From: Arthrobacter sp. 9V
Lineage (GTDB): Bacteria > Actinomycetota > Actinomycetes > Actinomycetales > Micrococcaceae
Assembly: GCF_902506065.1 (NCBI RefSeq)
Contig: NZ_LR732912.1
Coordinates: forward strand, 2,847,016 to 2,911,015
Reading direction: 5' to 3'
Length of the DNA: 64,000 bases
Positions within the stretch are counted from its first letter, which is position 1; each line of letters starts with the position of its first letter. A model generated the notes under the pieces. The model ran no database searches, was not told where the DNA came from, and worked only from the letters and a program-made list of their open reading frames with translations. Positions 36,769 through 47,156 of this stretch are shown piece by piece. The translations under genes and the position numbers were made by a program.

Positions 36769-37647
36769 ATGCCTTCTCTTGCTTCGACTGCACCCATTGG
36801 CGCCCTCACCCCGGGAACCATCAGCCCTGAACGACCCGTCCCGGCGTCGATTCCCAGGCCGGAGTATGTAGGTAAGAAGGCACCCGCCAAGTTCACCGGC
36901 TCCGAGGTGAAGTCCCCGGAGACCATCGAGAAGATCCGGATCGCCGGAAAGATCGCCGCGCAAGCGATCGTTGAGGTGGGCAAACACCTCCAACCAGGCG
37001 TCACCACGGACCAGCTGGACAAAATAGGGCACGAGTTCCTTCTGGATCACCATGCCTACCCTTCGACGCTTGGCTACCGGGGGTTCCCCAAATCCTTGTG
37101 CTCCTCCCTCAATGAAGTCATCTGCCACGGAATCCCCGACTCCACCGTGGTCCAGGATGGCGACATCCTGAACATCGACATCACGGCCTTCATCAACGGA
37201 GTGCATGGGGATACCAATTACACTTTCCTGGTTGGCGACGTGGATGAAGAGTCCCGTTTGCTGGTTGAGCGTACGCAGGAGTCGCTCAACCGGGCCATCA
37301 AGGCTGTGGCCCCTGGCCGCGAAATCAACGTAATCGGCCGGGCCATCCAGTCCTACGCCAAACGCTTCGGCTATGGCGTAGTCCGGGATTTCACCGGCCA
37401 CGGCGTGGGAGAGGCCTTTCATACCGGCCTCATCATTCCGCATTACGACGCAGCCCCGGCGTATAACACCGTGATCGAGGCAGGCATGGTTTTCACCATT
37501 GAGCCCATGCTGACCCTTGGCGCCATCGATTGGGAAATGTGGGCCGACGACTGGACGGTTGTCACCAAGGACCGCAAGCGTACGGCCCAATTCGAACACA
37601 CCCTGCTGGTCACAGAGACCGGCGCGGAAATCCTGACCCTTCCCTGA
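36769..37647 (+). CDS. map: Methionine aminopeptidase type I
   Basis: 292 residues. It removes N-terminal methionine cotranslationally with two metal ions. A 45-residue N-terminal extension with Pro-rich segments ([15 protein letters not shown]) is typical of the actinobacterial type Ic enzyme, which docks on the ribosome. Catalytic features include [12 protein letters not shown], the metal-ligand region [30 protein letters not shown] with ligand His211, and FTIEPML. ATG at 36769 without Shine-Dalgarno. ppgK follows 56 bp later. Confidence 0.95.
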   Translation: MPSLASTAPIGALTPGTISPERPVPASIPRPEYVGKKAPAKFTGSEVKSPETIEKIRIAGKIAAQAIVEVGKHLQPGVTTDQLDKIGHEFLLDHHAYPSTLGYRGFPKSLCSSLNEVICHGIPDSTVVQDGDILNIDITAFINGVHGDTNYTFLVGDVDEESRLLVERTQESLNRAIKAVAPGREINVIGRAIQSYAKRFGYGVVRDFTGHGVGEAFHTGLIIPHYDAAPAYNTVIEAGMVFTIEPMLTLGAIDWEMWADDWTVVTKDRKRTAQFEHTLLVTETGAEILTLP

Positions 37648-37703
37648 GCTCTCCGGAAGGTCCATGCAGCCCGGAGGCTGCGCCATGCCCATCCCCTCCT
37701 GCC

Positions 37704-38522
37704 ATGATCGGAATTGCATTGTCCAAGAAGGATGAGAAGACCCACAAGAACGCCCCGTTGATCGGCATCGACATCGGTGGCACCGGCATCAAGGGCGGCA
37801 TTGTCGACCTGAAAAAAGGCAAGCTGATTGGCGACCGCTTCCGCGTTCCCACTCCCCAGCCCGCCACCCCCGAGGCCGTAGCTGAGGTAGTGGCTCAAAT
37901 CGTGGAGGAACTCTCCAGCCGTCCCGACGCCCCGGCAGCGGACACGCCGGTAGGTGTGACCTTCCCCGGAATCATCCAGCACGGTGTGGTCAACTCTGCA
38001 GCCAACGTTGACAAGAGCTGGCTCAGCACCGACATCGACGCTACCTTCACCAAGCGCTTGGGCCGTCCGGTAGAGGTCATCAACGACGCCGATGCGGCCG
38101 GCCTGGCAGAAGCCCGCTACGGCGCCGGCGAGGGCGTGGACGGCACCGTCCTGGTGATCACCCTGGGTACCGGGATCGGCTCGGCATTCATCTTCAATGG
38201 ACAGTTGGTCCCCAACGCCGAGCTCGGCCACTTGGAAGTGGACGGCCACGACGCCGAGACCAAGGCTTCAGCTGTTGCCCGCGAACGCGATGGCCTGAGC
38301 TGGGACGAGTACGGCGTGCTGTTGAACCGCTACCTTCAGCATGTTGAGTTCCTGTTTTCCCCCGAACTCTTCATCGTGGGCGGCGGCATCTCCAAGCGCT
38401 CGGACGAGTACTTCCCGCACCTTCAACTGCGGACCAAAATCGTCACGGCAAAGTTGAAGAACGACGCCGGGATCGTGGGCGCCGCGCTGGAAGTCGCTTT
38501 GCACCACAAACTCGCCAAGTAG
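37704..38522 (+). CDS. ppgK: Polyphosphate glucokinase (ROK family)
   Basis: 272 residues from the ATG at 37704; the frame is open upstream inside map. It phosphorylates glucose with polyphosphate or ATP in the cytosol. The phosphate-binding [12 protein letters not shown] is at about 21-32, and the glucose-binding [14 protein letters not shown] and [25 protein letters not shown] follow. No ROK zinc cysteine cluster is present, as expected for this subfamily. The SDR gene starts 7 bp after the stop, indicating cotranscription. Confidence 0.93.
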   Translation: MIGIALSKKDEKTHKNAPLIGIDIGGTGIKGGIVDLKKGKLIGDRFRVPTPQPATPEAVAEVVAQIVEELSSRPDAPAADTPVGVTFPGIIQHGVVNSAANVDKSWLSTDIDATFTKRLGRPVEVINDADAAGLAEARYGAGEGVDGTVLVITLGTGIGSAFIFNGQLVPNAELGHLEVDGHDAETKASAVARERDGLSWDEYGVLLNRYLQHVEFLFSPELFIVGGGISKRSDEYFPHLQLRTKIVTAKLKNDAGIVGAALEVALHHKLAK

Positions 38523-38529
38523 CCGCCGC

Positions 38530-39309
38530 GTGGCAGTGCAACCCACAACCGTCCGGCACACCGGACCCGGAGTCGCGATTGTCACAGGCGGCAGCCGCGG
38601 GATCGGTGCCGCCGTGACCAAGGCCGCGGCTGCCGCGGGCTACGACGTCGTGGTCAACTACTCCACAGACAACGAAGGCGCGCTGGCGGTAGTCAATGAC
38701 ATCCTGGCCCAAGGCGGCAAGGCAGTCAGCGTTCAGGCCGACGTCAGCCAGCCAGCCGACGTCGGACGCTTGTTCGACGCCGCTGCGGGCCGGGGTGCCC
38801 TGACCGCGGTCATCAACAACGCCGCCGTCACCGGGAACCTGATCGGGACCTTGGTTGACGTACCGGCGGAAACGGTGCAGCGGGTTGTTGACGTCAATGT
38901 GTCCGGAATGATTTTCATGTGCCAGGAGGCCGTTCGGCGGCTCTCCACGGACAATGGCGGAATCGGCGGATCCATCATCAACATCTCCTCCACCGCCACC
39001 AAAGCCGGCTCGCCCGGAACCTGGGTCCACTATGCGGCCACCAAGGGCGCTGTTGATGTCCTCACGGTTGGTCTTGCGGCAGAAGTGGCCAAACAGGGCA
39101 TCCGCGTCAATGCCGTGGCTCCCGGCAGCACCAACACAGGCCTCCATGCGGCCGCCGGAATGCCGGACCGGGTGGAGAGGTTGAACCCTACAATTCCCAT
39201 GGGGCGTGGCGCTGAGCCCGAAGAGGTGGCTGCGGCAGTGATGTGGCTGATGTCCGATTCTGCCGGCTACGTTACAGGAGCAGTGCTGCCCGTATCCGGC
39301 GGACGTTAG
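38530..39309 (+). CDS. SDR-family oxidoreductase
   Basis: 259 residues, classical short-chain dehydrogenase. The NAD(P)-binding TGGSRGIGAAV begins near residue 18. The active site shows the Ser of INISS near 153 and the YAATKG (Tyr-x3-Lys) near 170. The C-terminus AGYVTGAVLPVSGGR is the usual one. It resembles sugar or 3-oxoacyl reductases; the substrate is not determinable. GTG start at 38530, coupled to ppgK. Confidence 0.9.
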   Translation: MAVQPTTVRHTGPGVAIVTGGSRGIGAAVTKAAAAAGYDVVVNYSTDNEGALAVVNDILAQGGKAVSVQADVSQPADVGRLFDAAAGRGALTAVINNAAVTGNLIGTLVDVPAETVQRVVDVNVSGMIFMCQEAVRRLSTDNGGIGGSIINISSTATKAGSPGTWVHYAATKGAVDVLTVGLAAEVAKQGIRVNAVAPGSTNTGLHAAAGMPDRVERLNPTIPMGRGAEPEEVAAAVMWLMSDSAGYVTGAVLPVSGGR

Positions 39310-39340
39310 GGTCCGGTTCGGCGCCGGTAAAGGATTGGTG

Positions 39341-39380
39341 CCGGTGGCGGCTGCGGCTTCCCCTCCGCTGCCGCCACCGG
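39341..39380. terminator. Hairpin between SDR gene and nrdR
   Basis: CCGGTGGCGG / CCGCCACCGG 10-bp perfect arms, with an extra inner CGG/CCG pairing. It lies between convergent genes and ends two bases before the nrdR stop codon. There is no T-run, so efficiency as a terminator is uncertain. Confidence 0.55.
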
Positions 39381-39382
39381 AG

Positions 39383-39880
39383 TTAGAGCGGGCTTTTTTC
39401 CGAATCTGCGGCTTGGGCGCCTGCTTTGGCCTCTTCTGCCTCGTGGCGGAGCAGCGAGATGGCTGACTCGAAGTCTTCCAATGACTCGAAGGCCTGATAC
39501 ACACTCGCAAAACGAAGGTATGCCACTTCATCAAGCTTCCGCAGCGGGCCAAGAATGGCCAGGCCCACCTCATGGGCATCGATCTCCGCTGCGCCGGAGG
39601 ATCGAATATTCTCCTCGACTTCCTGGGCCAACATGGCCAGATCGTCCTCTGTTACCGGGCGCCCTTGGCATGCCTTGCGGACTCCGCTAATGACCTTGAT
39701 ACGGCTGAACGGTTCACCGACGCCCGACCTTTTAATGACGGACAAGCTGGTGGTTTCCACGGTGGTGAAGCGGCGTCCGCATTCCGGGCATTGGCGGCGG
39801 CGGCGAATGGAGGAACCGTCGTCAGCCATCCGACTGTCCACGACGCGGGAGTCGGGATTCCGGCAGAACGGACAGTACAC
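39383..39880 (-). CDS. nrdR: Transcriptional repressor NrdR
   Basis: 165 residues from a GTG at 39880 preceded by GGGGAGG; the frame is open 20 codons further up but the family always begins at the zinc ribbon. Zinc ligands Cys3, Cys6, Cys31 and Cys34 (YCPFC ... CPECG) form the ribbon, followed by an ATP-cone domain ([24 protein letters not shown]). It represses ribonucleotide reductase genes when dATP/ATP signals adequacy. No nrd reductase gene is in the window. Two NrdR-box-like sites upstream suggest autoregulation. Confidence 0.95.
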   Translation of the reverse strand: MYCPFCRNPDSRVVDSRMADDGSSIRRRRQCPECGRRFTTVETTSLSVIKRSGVGEPFSRIKVISGVRKACQGRPVTEDDLAMLAQEVEENIRSSGAAEIDAHEVGLAILGPLRKLDEVAYLRFASVYQAFESLEDFESAISLLRHEAEEAKAGAQAADSEKSPL

Positions 39881-40010
39881 GTTGGGCCTCCCCTGACAGC
39901 TCCGGCACAGATCGAAAACGGCAGGGAGCCGAAAACGCAAATGGTGCCGGAAGATTCACTTCCGACACCAGTTTACGGCCCGCCACACCGTAATGACAAG
40001 CGTGTAATTA

Positions 40011-40042
40011 CTACATGTAGTAGCCGGCACCCTTATATGTAG
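40011..40042 (-). promoter_or_regulatory. Tandem NrdR-box-like sites upstream of nrdR
   Basis: Site 1 core CTACATGTAG (40011-40020), inside the 14-bp palindrome TACTACATGTAGTA, fits the variable-relaxed core CwA.AT.TwG of NrdR boxes. Site 2 core TTATATGTAG (40033-40042) differs at the first base. Their centres are 22 bp apart, about two helical turns. They lie between the hisD stop and the nrdR start. Confidence 0.5.
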
Positions 40043-40055
40043 TGGTTAAGGCACC

Positions 40056-41420
40056 TTAGGCGAAGCGGATTCGGACAGCGTCACCGTGGCCAGGGAGGTC
40101 CTCTGCGCCGGACAAACTCTCAATATGTCCGCTCACTTGCTTCAATGCGGCGCGATCGTAGTTGATGACCTGGACTGCGCGGAGGAACGTAGTGACGTTG
40201 AGCCCTGACGAAAAAGCCGCCGTGCCGCTGGTGGGCAGCACGTGGTTGGAACCCGCGCAATAGTCACCAAGGCTTACAGGACTAAAGTCGCCGACGAAAA
40301 TTGCACCCGCGTTGCGGATGCGCGATGCAACGGCGGCCGCGTCCGCCGTCATGATTTCCAGATGTTCAGCTGCGTAGGCATTGCAGACGGCGATTCCTTG
40401 CTCAAGATCGTCCACCAGCACCACACCGGACTGCGGTCCGGACAATGCCTCAAGGACGCGGGAACTGTGCTTGGTTGCCGCCGCTTGGCGTCGCAGTTCA
40501 AGCACGACGGCGTCAGCCAGCTCCGCGGACTCAGTCACCAGCACGGAAGCTGCTTTGGGATCGTGCTCGGCTTGGCTGATGAGATCAGCGGCCACCAAAG
40601 GGGCCTGCGCCGTGGAGTCGGCCAGAATGGCAATTTCCGTGGTTCCGGCCTCCGAGTCAATGCCCACCACACCCTTCACCAGCCTCTTGGCTGTAGCAAC
40701 AAAGATGTTGCCGGGGCCGGTGACCACATCAACAGGCTCAATGGGCAACTCGTCGCCGGTTCCCGGGACGCCGTAAGCAAACGACACAATCGCCTGTGCA
40801 CCACCGATGGCATACACCTCATCGATGCCCAGGAGCTTGGCCGCAGCCAGGATAGTGGGGTGCGGGAGGCCACCGAAGTCCTTCTGCGGCGGGGAGGCCA
40901 GTGCAATGGACTCGACGCCGGCGGCAACCGCAGGAACGACGTTCATGATGACCGATGAAGCCAACGGGGCGAGCCCTCCCGGAACATACAGCCCAACGCG
41001 TCCTACCGGGATCCAGTTCTGGCTGACAACAGCACCGTCGCCCAGTTGAACCTCAACGTTGGCAGGGCGCTGCCGATCCGCAAACTGCCGGGCGCGGTTG
41101 ATGGACTCCTCCAAGGCCGCACGGACCGTGGGATCAAGTTCAGTCAGCGCGCGGGTAAGCGCCTCTGCCGGGACCCGGGGGTGGGACTGCTCCACCCCGT
41201 CGAACTTGCTTGCCAGTTCACCCAAGGCAGCAAAGCCCCGGCTTCGGACATCGGAAATGATGTCCAGGACTTTCTGCTCCGCGTCCGCCATGGTCTGATG
41301 CTGCGCCCTGGGTACAGCGGCACGCAGCTCCGCCAAGGAGAGATGGCGGCCCCGGAAATCGATGCTCCGGAACTCAAGGGCGTCAGTGGAGGGGGCGGAG
41401 GTATCCGAGGAAGTGGTCAC
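40056..41420 (-). CDS. hisD: Histidinol dehydrogenase
   Basis: 454 residues. It catalyses the last two oxidations of histidine synthesis (histidinol to histidine), with zinc and NAD. Marks are [25 protein letters not shown], the dinucleotide-binding [59 protein letters not shown] and the C-terminal [19 protein letters not shown]. An N-terminal Ser/Thr extension of about 15 residues is present. GTG start at 41420, 4 bp after the membrane protein gene. Other his genes are not downstream; nrdR follows on the same strand. Confidence 0.95.
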   Translation of the reverse strand: MTTSSDTSAPSTDALEFRSIDFRGRHLSLAELRAAVPRAQHQTMADAEQKVLDIISDVRSRGFAALGELASKFDGVEQSHPRVPAEALTRALTELDPTVRAALEESINRARQFADRQRPANVEVQLGDGAVVSQNWIPVGRVGLYVPGGLAPLASSVIMNVVPAVAAGVESIALASPPQKDFGGLPHPTILAAAKLLGIDEVYAIGGAQAIVSFAYGVPGTGDELPIEPVDVVTGPGNIFVATAKRLVKGVVGIDSEAGTTEIAILADSTAQAPLVAADLISQAEHDPKAASVLVTESAELADAVVLELRRQAAATKHSSRVLEALSGPQSGVVLVDDLEQGIAVCNAYAAEHLEIMTADAAAVASRIRNAGAIFVGDFSPVSLGDYCAGSNHVLPTSGTAAFSSGLNVTTFLRAVQVINYDRAALKQVSGHIESLSGAEDLPGHGDAVRIRFA

Positions 41421-41424
41421 CCGG

Positions 41425-41958
41425 CTATTTTACGGGCTTCTTCGACATAACCCCGAACAGCGCCAGGACGAACGTGATGAAGGCGGTCGCGGCGGGCCAT
41501 AGAACCAGGACGGCGTAGGAGCGAAGCGTGAAACCATACCCGGGGCCAAGTGCCGGATCCGGGGCGGGCCCCAGCAATTGGGCTGCCAGCAAGCCAACCA
41601 GCCAAGCAATGAGAGCACCCAAGGCTCCGCCAACAAGAGCAAATCCCAAACGCCGGCCGGATCCCTCGCCCTGCAGCTTTCCGTCAAGCATGACGCCGGT
41701 GAGGCACCCTGCCAGCAGCATCAGGGCTGCCAGGAGCAAGTCGCGCGGAAGCCAGGAATCAGGATTTGCAGCATTGGCCAGGTCCGGATTGCCCGAGATC
41801 AGGTTCAAACCGCCGGGAGCGAGCAACCACCAGGTCACCCCGACCACCACGCCCAAAGCAGCCGGAAGAACCAGCCAAAGAATGTCCTTGGACCGCCAAG
41901 GCTTCAGGGCTGACGACGGTTCTGCAACGGCTGGGACGTGCACGGTGGGCTCGGTCAT
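41425..41958 (-). CDS. Hypothetical membrane protein (DUF2567-like)
   Basis: 177 residues from the ATG at 41958; a GTG at 41967 is an alternative. Four membrane helices are evident: about 27-46, 70-87, 98-120 and 145-167. The pattern [23 protein letters not shown] with a periplasmic loop after it recalls the actinobacterial DUF2567 family, but I am not certain. It begins the two-gene unit with hisD and is divergent from the flavin reductase gene. Confidence 0.72.
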   Translation of the reverse strand: MTEPTVHVPAVAEPSSALKPWRSKDILWLVLPAALGVVVGVTWWLLAPGGLNLISGNPDLANAANPDSWLPRDLLLAALMLLAGCLTGVMLDGKLQGEGSGRRLGFALVGGALGALIAWLVGLLAAQLLGPAPDPALGPGYGFTLRSYAVLVLWPAATAFITFVLALFGVMSKKPVK

Positions 41959-42072
41959 GCAACTCACATTAACAAAGGTTCACGCCTACTCAACAAAATG
42001 TGGGTCTCGCAGTATGGGAGGAATACTCTGAAAGAAAGATGTACAGCCGCCACAGCTCAGGAGAATGTCCAC

Positions 42073-42573
42073 GTGTCCAGCGAACCTTCCGGCTTCGATC
42101 AGACTTTCAGGGAAATGTTCCGCCGGCATGCAGCCGGGGTGGCGATCATCACGGCGAACCTTAACGGAAGCCCGTTTGGATTCACCGCCACGTCCGTGGC
42201 CTCCCTTTCCGCCGAGCCGCCACGCTTCACCTTCAACATGGCCAGGAGCTCCAGTTCCTGGCCTGCTGTGGCCAACACGGAATACATCGGAGTCCACATG
42301 CTGGGGCTGGAGAATCAAGCCCTCGCCAATCGCTTCGCACGGACACGTGACCGCTTCGACGGCGATCACTGGGAGCCGGGCCCCCACGACGTCCCCATCC
42401 TCAAGGACGTCAGCGGCTGGCTCGTGGGCAGGATACAGATGCGCCTGTCCTTCGAGAACAACGCAGTAGTGGTGGTGGAGGTTGTTGCCGGAGAAGTCGG
42501 CGAGGACGGCACTCCCCTGCTGTACCACAGCGGCGGATACAGCAAGCCAGCCCCGCTTGACTATGAAATCTAG
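42073..42573 (+). CDS. Flavin reductase family protein
   Basis: 166 residues from a GTG at 42073 with AGGAG at 42058-42062; an in-frame ATG at 41998 would add 25 residues. FREMFRRHAAGVAIITA, the FTATSVASLSAEPP strand and the C-terminal PLLYHSGGYSKP are typical of the FMN-binding split-barrel reductases that supply reduced flavin to monooxygenases or act alone. No partner monooxygenase is nearby. It is convergent with dnaE (41 bp between stops). Confidence 0.88.
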   Translation: MSSEPSGFDQTFREMFRRHAAGVAIITANLNGSPFGFTATSVASLSAEPPRFTFNMARSSSSWPAVANTEYIGVHMLGLENQALANRFARTRDRFDGDHWEPGPHDVPILKDVSGWLVGRIQMRLSFENNAVVVVEVVAGEVGEDGTPLLYHSGGYSKPAPLDYEI

Positions 42574-42614
42574 CCGTCCAAAGATGCAGTCCTCTAAAGG
42601 TCCGGGTATCCGGA

Positions 42615-45600
42615 TTAGTTATCCAGGCAGGCCGGACCCAGCAGGACCTTCAGGTCACCAAAGAGCGACGGACTGGGATTGACCCTCATGTGCACCGGCA
42701 AACCCATGACCTCCACCTTCGTATCACCCATCAGCTTGAGCCGGACTTCCGAGTTCCCGCGGTGAGTGCGCAATACATCGCGCAGGTCCGTCACTACAGC
42801 TTCTGTGGCCTTGAATGTGGGAATGGTGATCACCACGGGGCCGTTCACGCTCTCGCTGAGGTCCGGCACGGAAAGCTCCATGCAGTTCAGAGTGACCGCA
42901 CCGTCGTCGCGGCGCTGCAACCGTCCCTTCACCACAACAATCAAGTCCTCCGCCAGGACTGAGGCAATGGGCCCGTACACCTGGCCGAAGAACATGACCT
43001 CCATGGAAGCCCCGAGGTCTTCGATCTCTGCCCGGGCGTAGGCGTTTCCGCTGGCCTTCGCGATCCTGCGGCTCAGCGAGGTGATCATGCCCGCAATGGT
43101 GACAATTGCGCCGTCGTGCGGTCCGTCCTCGGCGATGATCGAGGTGATGGACTGTTCCGCATGCTGGCTGAGGACGCCCTCCAAGCCTTGGAGGGGATGG
43201 TCCGAAACGTAAAGGCCCAGCATGTCCCGTTCGAAAGACAGTTTGTCCTTCTTCTCCCACTCCGGCAGGTCCGGGATCTCGGTGGTCAGCGACGCTTCGG
43301 GTTCTTGATCTTCGAAGCCTGCAAAAAGGTCGAACTGGCCGATTGCCTCATTGCGTTTGAGTGTGATCACCGAATCTATGGCTTCTTCGTGGATCATTGC
43401 CAAAGCACGCCGATGGTGCCCCAGCGAATCGAACGCGCCGGCTTTGATCAGCGATTCGATGGTGCGCTTGTTGCAAACTACGGCGGGCACCTTCAAGAGG
43501 AAGTCCTTGAAGGACGTGTATTTGCCCTCGGACGTGCGGGCGGCCACCATGGCATCCACCACGTTGACGCCCACGTTGCGGATGGCACCCATGCCGAAGC
43601 GGATGTCGGTTCCTACCGGAGTGAAGTTCAATGAGGATTCGTTGACGTCCGGCGGGAGGACCGTGATGCCCATTCTGCGGCACTCGTTGAGGTAGATGGC
43701 CGACTTGTCCTTGTCATCACCCACGGAGGTCAAAAGGGCGGCCATGTACTCCGGTGCGTAGTGCGCCTTCAAGTACGCCGTCCAGTAGGAGATCACACCG
43801 TACGCTGCCGAGTGGGCCTTGTTGAAGGCGTAGTCGGAGAACGGGAGCAGAATGTCCCAGAGCGTCTTGACAGCGGCCATGGAGTAGCCGTTGTCCTGCA
43901 TGCCTTGGGAGAAGCCGGCAAACTGCTTATCCAGTTCGGACTTTTTCTTCTTACCCATGGCGCGGCGAAGGATATCTGCCTGGCCGAGCGAGTATCCGGC
44001 CAGCTTCTGAGCTACAGCCATAACCTGCTCCTGATACACGATCAGGCCGAAGGTGCCGCCAAGGATCTCCCTGAGAGGTTCTTCCAACTCCGGGTGAATG
44101 GGAATGACTTCCTGAATCCCGTTCTTGCGCAGGGCGTAGTCGGTGTGGGCGTTTGCGCCCATGGGACCAGGCCGGTACAGGGCAAGAACTGCGGAGATGT
44201 CTTCGAAGTTGTCAGGCTTCATGAGCTTGAGCAGTGACCGCATGGGACCACCGTCAAGCTGGAACACACCCAAAGTGTCACCACGTGCCAGGAGTTCGTA
44301 GGACGCGGCGTCGTCGAGCTCCAGATTCTCCAGGTCCAGGTCAACGCCGCGGTTCATCTTAATGTTTTCCAGGGCGTCAGAAATAATTGTCAGGTTTCTG
44401 AGGCCCAGGAAGTCCATCTTGATCAGGCCGAGGCCCTCGGACGTGGGGTAATCGAACTGGGTGATGACCTGGCCGTCCTGGAAACGGCGCATGATGGGAA
44501 TGACATCAATGATGGGGTCCGAGGACATGATGACGCCGGCAGCGTGCACGCCCCACTGGCGCTTCAGGCCTTCGATGCCCAGTGCGGTCTCGAAGACCTT
44601 GGCAGCCTCAGGGTCCGTGGCGATCAGTTGGCGGAAATCCCCTGCTTCGCTGTAGCGCTTGGACTCCGGATTCTGGATGTCCGCCAGCGGAATGTCCTTG
44701 GCCATGACCGCAGGCGGAAGGGCCTTGGTCAGGGTCTCGCCCATGCTGAAGGGGTAACCAAGCACGCGGGAGGAGTCCTTGAGGGCCTGCTTGGTCTTGA
44801 TGGTTCCGTACGTGACAATCATGGCCACACGCTCATCGCCGTACTTCTTGGTGACGTAGTCGATCACCTCGGAGCGGCGGCGATCATCGAAGTCGACGTC
44901 GAAGTCGGGCATGGAAACGCGGTCCGGGTTGAGGAAGCGTTCAAAAATCAGGCCATGCTGCAAGGGGTCAAGATCGGTGATGCGCATGGCGTAAGCCACC
45001 ATGGAACCTGCGCCGGAACCACGGCCTGGACCTACCCGGATGCCGTTGTTCTTGGCCCAGTTGATGAAGTCCGCAACCACGAGGAAGTACCCGGGGAATC
45101 CCATGGAGGTGATGACGCCGAGCTCATAGTCGGCTTGGGCCCGTACCTTGTCAGGAATGCCCTGCGGGTAGCGGTACTTCAGGCCCGTATCCACTTCCTT
45201 GACCAGCCAGGAGGTCTCGTCTTCCCCGGGAGGACAGGGAAAACGGGGCATGTAGTTGGCACCGGTATTGAAAGAGACTTCACAGCGCTCGGCAATGAGC
45301 AGAGTGTTGTCGCAGGCTTCGGGGTGGTCCCGGAACAGCTCCCGCATTTCCTGCGGCGACTTCAGGTAGTAGCCGCTGCCCGAGAACGCGAAACGGGAAC
45401 CCCCATTGTCGTACGTAGGTTCCAGGAGTGTGGAACCGGACTGGATGGCCAACAACGCTTCGTGTGCCTTGGCGTCGTGCTCATGGGTGTAGTGGAGGTC
45501 ATTGGTGGCAACCAACGGAAGGTTGAGTTCCTTGGCCAAGCGCAGGAGGTCGCCGGTAACACGACGTTCAATGTCCAGCCCGTGGTCCATCAACTCACAG

Positions 45601-46175
45601 AAGTAGTTCTCTGCTCCGAAGATGTCGCGGAACTCTGCTGCGGCCTCAACAGCCTCTCGGTAAAGTCCCAGCCGTAGTTTGGTCTGGACCTCTCCGGACG
45701 GGCAGCCTGTGGTGGCGATCAGACCTTCGGAATAGGTGTTGAGGAGTTCCCGGTCCAGCCGCGGCCATTTACCAAAGACAGAGTCCAGGGAAGCAATGGA
45801 CGAGGCCCTGAAGAGGTTCCGCATGCCCACGTTGTTGTAGCTCAGGAGTGTCATGTGGGTGTACGAGCCACCACCGGAGACGTCATCCTTGCGCTGGCTT
45901 TCGTCGCCCCAGCGCACGCGCTCCTTGTCCCCGCGGGCTGTACCGGGAGTTACATAGGCCTCGACGCCGATAATCGGTTTGATGCCCTTGTCCGTGGCCT
46001 TGCGCCAGAAATCAAACGCACCGAACAGATATCCGTGGTCCGTTGTGGCAAGGGCGGGCATCCCCAGCCGTTCGGTTTCATCAAAAAGCTCACCGAGCCG
46101 GGCAGCTCCATCCAACATGGAGTATTCGGTATGGGTGTGCAGATGGACGAACGAATCATTGCTGGAAGTCACCAC
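42615..46175 (-). CDS. dnaE: DNA polymerase III subunit alpha
   Basis: 1186 residues, full length for replicative DnaE1. The N-terminal PHP domain begins VHLHTHTEYSMLDGAARLGE and keeps its metal ligands, implying an active proofreading exonuclease as in other actinobacteria. The palm catalytic acids lie in MPDFDVDFDDRRR near 415. A helix-hairpin-helix and OB-fold follow in the last 300 residues. Two adjacent GTG codons (46175, 46172) could each serve as start. It is the last gene of the long minus-strand run, 54 bp after rluA. Confidence 0.97.
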   Translation of the reverse strand: MVTSSNDSFVHLHTHTEYSMLDGAARLGELFDETERLGMPALATTDHGYLFGAFDFWRKATDKGIKPIIGVEAYVTPGTARGDKERVRWGDESQRKDDVSGGGSYTHMTLLSYNNVGMRNLFRASSIASLDSVFGKWPRLDRELLNTYSEGLIATTGCPSGEVQTKLRLGLYREAVEAAAEFRDIFGAENYFCELMDHGLDIERRVTGDLLRLAKELNLPLVATNDLHYTHEHDAKAHEALLAIQSGSTLLEPTYDNGGSRFAFSGSGYYLKSPQEMRELFRDHPEACDNTLLIAERCEVSFNTGANYMPRFPCPPGEDETSWLVKEVDTGLKYRYPQGIPDKVRAQADYELGVITSMGFPGYFLVVADFINWAKNNGIRVGPGRGSGAGSMVAYAMRITDLDPLQHGLIFERFLNPDRVSMPDFDVDFDDRRRSEVIDYVTKKYGDERVAMIVTYGTIKTKQALKDSSRVLGYPFSMGETLTKALPPAVMAKDIPLADIQNPESKRYSEAGDFRQLIATDPEAAKVFETALGIEGLKRQWGVHAAGVIMSSDPIIDVIPIMRRFQDGQVITQFDYPTSEGLGLIKMDFLGLRNLTIISDALENIKMNRGVDLDLENLELDDAASYELLARGDTLGVFQLDGGPMRSLLKLMKPDNFEDISAVLALYRPGPMGANAHTDYALRKNGIQEVIPIHPELEEPLREILGGTFGLIVYQEQVMAVAQKLAGYSLGQADILRRAMGKKKKSELDKQFAGFSQGMQDNGYSMAAVKTLWDILLPFSDYAFNKAHSAAYGVISYWTAYLKAHYAPEYMAALLTSVGDDKDKSAIYLNECRRMGITVLPPDVNESSLNFTPVGTDIRFGMGAIRNVGVNVVDAMVAARTSEGKYTSFKDFLLKVPAVVCNKRTIESLIKAGAFDSLGHHRRALAMIHEEAIDSVITLKRNEAIGQFDLFAGFEDQEPEASLTTEIPDLPEWEKKDKLSFERDMLGLYVSDHPLQGLEGVLSQHAEQSITSIIAEDGPHDGAIVTIAGMITSLSRRIAKASGNAYARAEIEDLGASMEVMFFGQVYGPIASVLAEDLIVVVKGRLQRRDDGAVTLNCMELSVPDLSESVNGPVVITIPTFKATEAVVTDLRDVLRTHRGNSEVRLKLMGDTKVEVMGLPVHMRVNPSPSLFGDLKVLLGPACLDN

Positions 46176-46229
46176 GACAGTCTACCGTCCCGGGTCCGAC
46201 AGGAAGCGGACCCGGGCAGTGAAATCCGT

Positions 46230-47156
46230 CTATGCGGAACCGGTGGCCAGCAGATCCAGGGCGTACTGGAGGTCGGCCGGGTAGTCGCTGCTGACTTCCA
46301 CCCAATCCCCCGTGCGTGGGTGGGTGAAACCAAGCTGACGCGCATGCAGCCACTGCCGGGTGAGCCCCAACGTGGCTGCGAGACGAGGATCCGCCCCGTA
46401 GGTGAGATCTCCGGCACAAGGATGCCGCAGCGCTGAGAAGTGGACGCGGATCTGGTGTGTGCGGCCGGTCTCCAGGTGTACTTCCACCAGGGTTGCTTTG
46501 CCGAATGCTTCCAGGACCTCATAGTGCGTCACTGACGGCCGACCGTCCTCGATGACGGCGAAGCGCCAGTCGTGGCCAGGATGACGTCCGATCGGGGCAT
46601 CTATGGTGCCTTGAAGGGGATCGGGCAGGCCCTGGACAACGGCATGGTAGACCTTGTCCACCGTGCGTTCCTTGAAGGCCTTCTTCAGCACCGTGTAAGC
46701 GTTCTCGGTCTTGGCAACCACCATGACACCGGACGTTCCCACATCCAGCCTGTGAACGATCCCCGCACGCTCAGGTGCACCGGATGTTGAAATCCTGTAT
46801 CCGGCGCCGGCGAGGCCTCCTACTACGGTGGGCCCCACCCAACCCGGTGAGGGATGTGCCGCAACCCCCACTGGTTTATCGATAACAACGAATTCGTCGT
46901 CGTCCAGCAGGATCTTCAGGCCTTCCACAACTTCCTCCACGACTTCCAAGGGATCCGGCCGCTCGGGAACCGTGACGTCAAGCAGTGCACCGGCAACGAG
47001 CTTTGCCGATTTTCCTACCGCAACTCCGCCGCTGGTGACGTTTCCTTCTGAAATCAGCAGCGCCGCGGCAGAACGGGAAATGTCCAGAAGCTGCGCTAAC
47101 CCGGCGTCAACCCGGACACCTGCCAGCTCTTCAGGAACTACCAGAGACTTACTCAC
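46230..47156 (-). CDS. RluA-family pseudouridine synthase
   Basis: 308 residues from the GTG at 47156; it overlaps the lspA stop by 8 bp, so translation is coupled. An S4 RNA-binding domain covers about 8-65 ([27 protein letters not shown]). The catalytic domain carries [16 protein letters not shown] with the essential Asp, and ends with the family motif [21 protein letters not shown]. It likely modifies a uridine in 23S rRNA (RluD-like) but target choice needs experiment. The lspA-rluA pair is conserved in Gram-positive bacteria. Confidence 0.93.
   Translation of the reverse strand: MSKSLVVPEELAGVRVDAGLAQLLDISRSAAALLISEGNVTSGGVAVGKSAKLVAGALLDVTVPERPDPLEVVEEVVEGLKILLDDDEFVVIDKPVGVAAHPSPGWVGPTVVGGLAGAGYRISTSGAPERAGIVHRLDVGTSGVMVVAKTENAYTVLKKAFKERTVDKVYHAVVQGLPDPLQGTIDAPIGRHPGHDWRFAVIEDGRPSVTHYEVLEAFGKATLVEVHLETGRTHQIRVHFSALRHPCAGDLTYGADPRLAATLGLTRQWLHARQLGFTHPRTGDWVEVSSDYPADLQYALDLLATGSA

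Noticed and set aside
40008..40023. TACTACATGTAGTA as a further BlaI operator
   Set aside because: It resembles the TTCTAC-N5-GTAGAA sites only in GTAG half-sites, has no five-base spacer, and fits the NrdR core better in its nrdR context.
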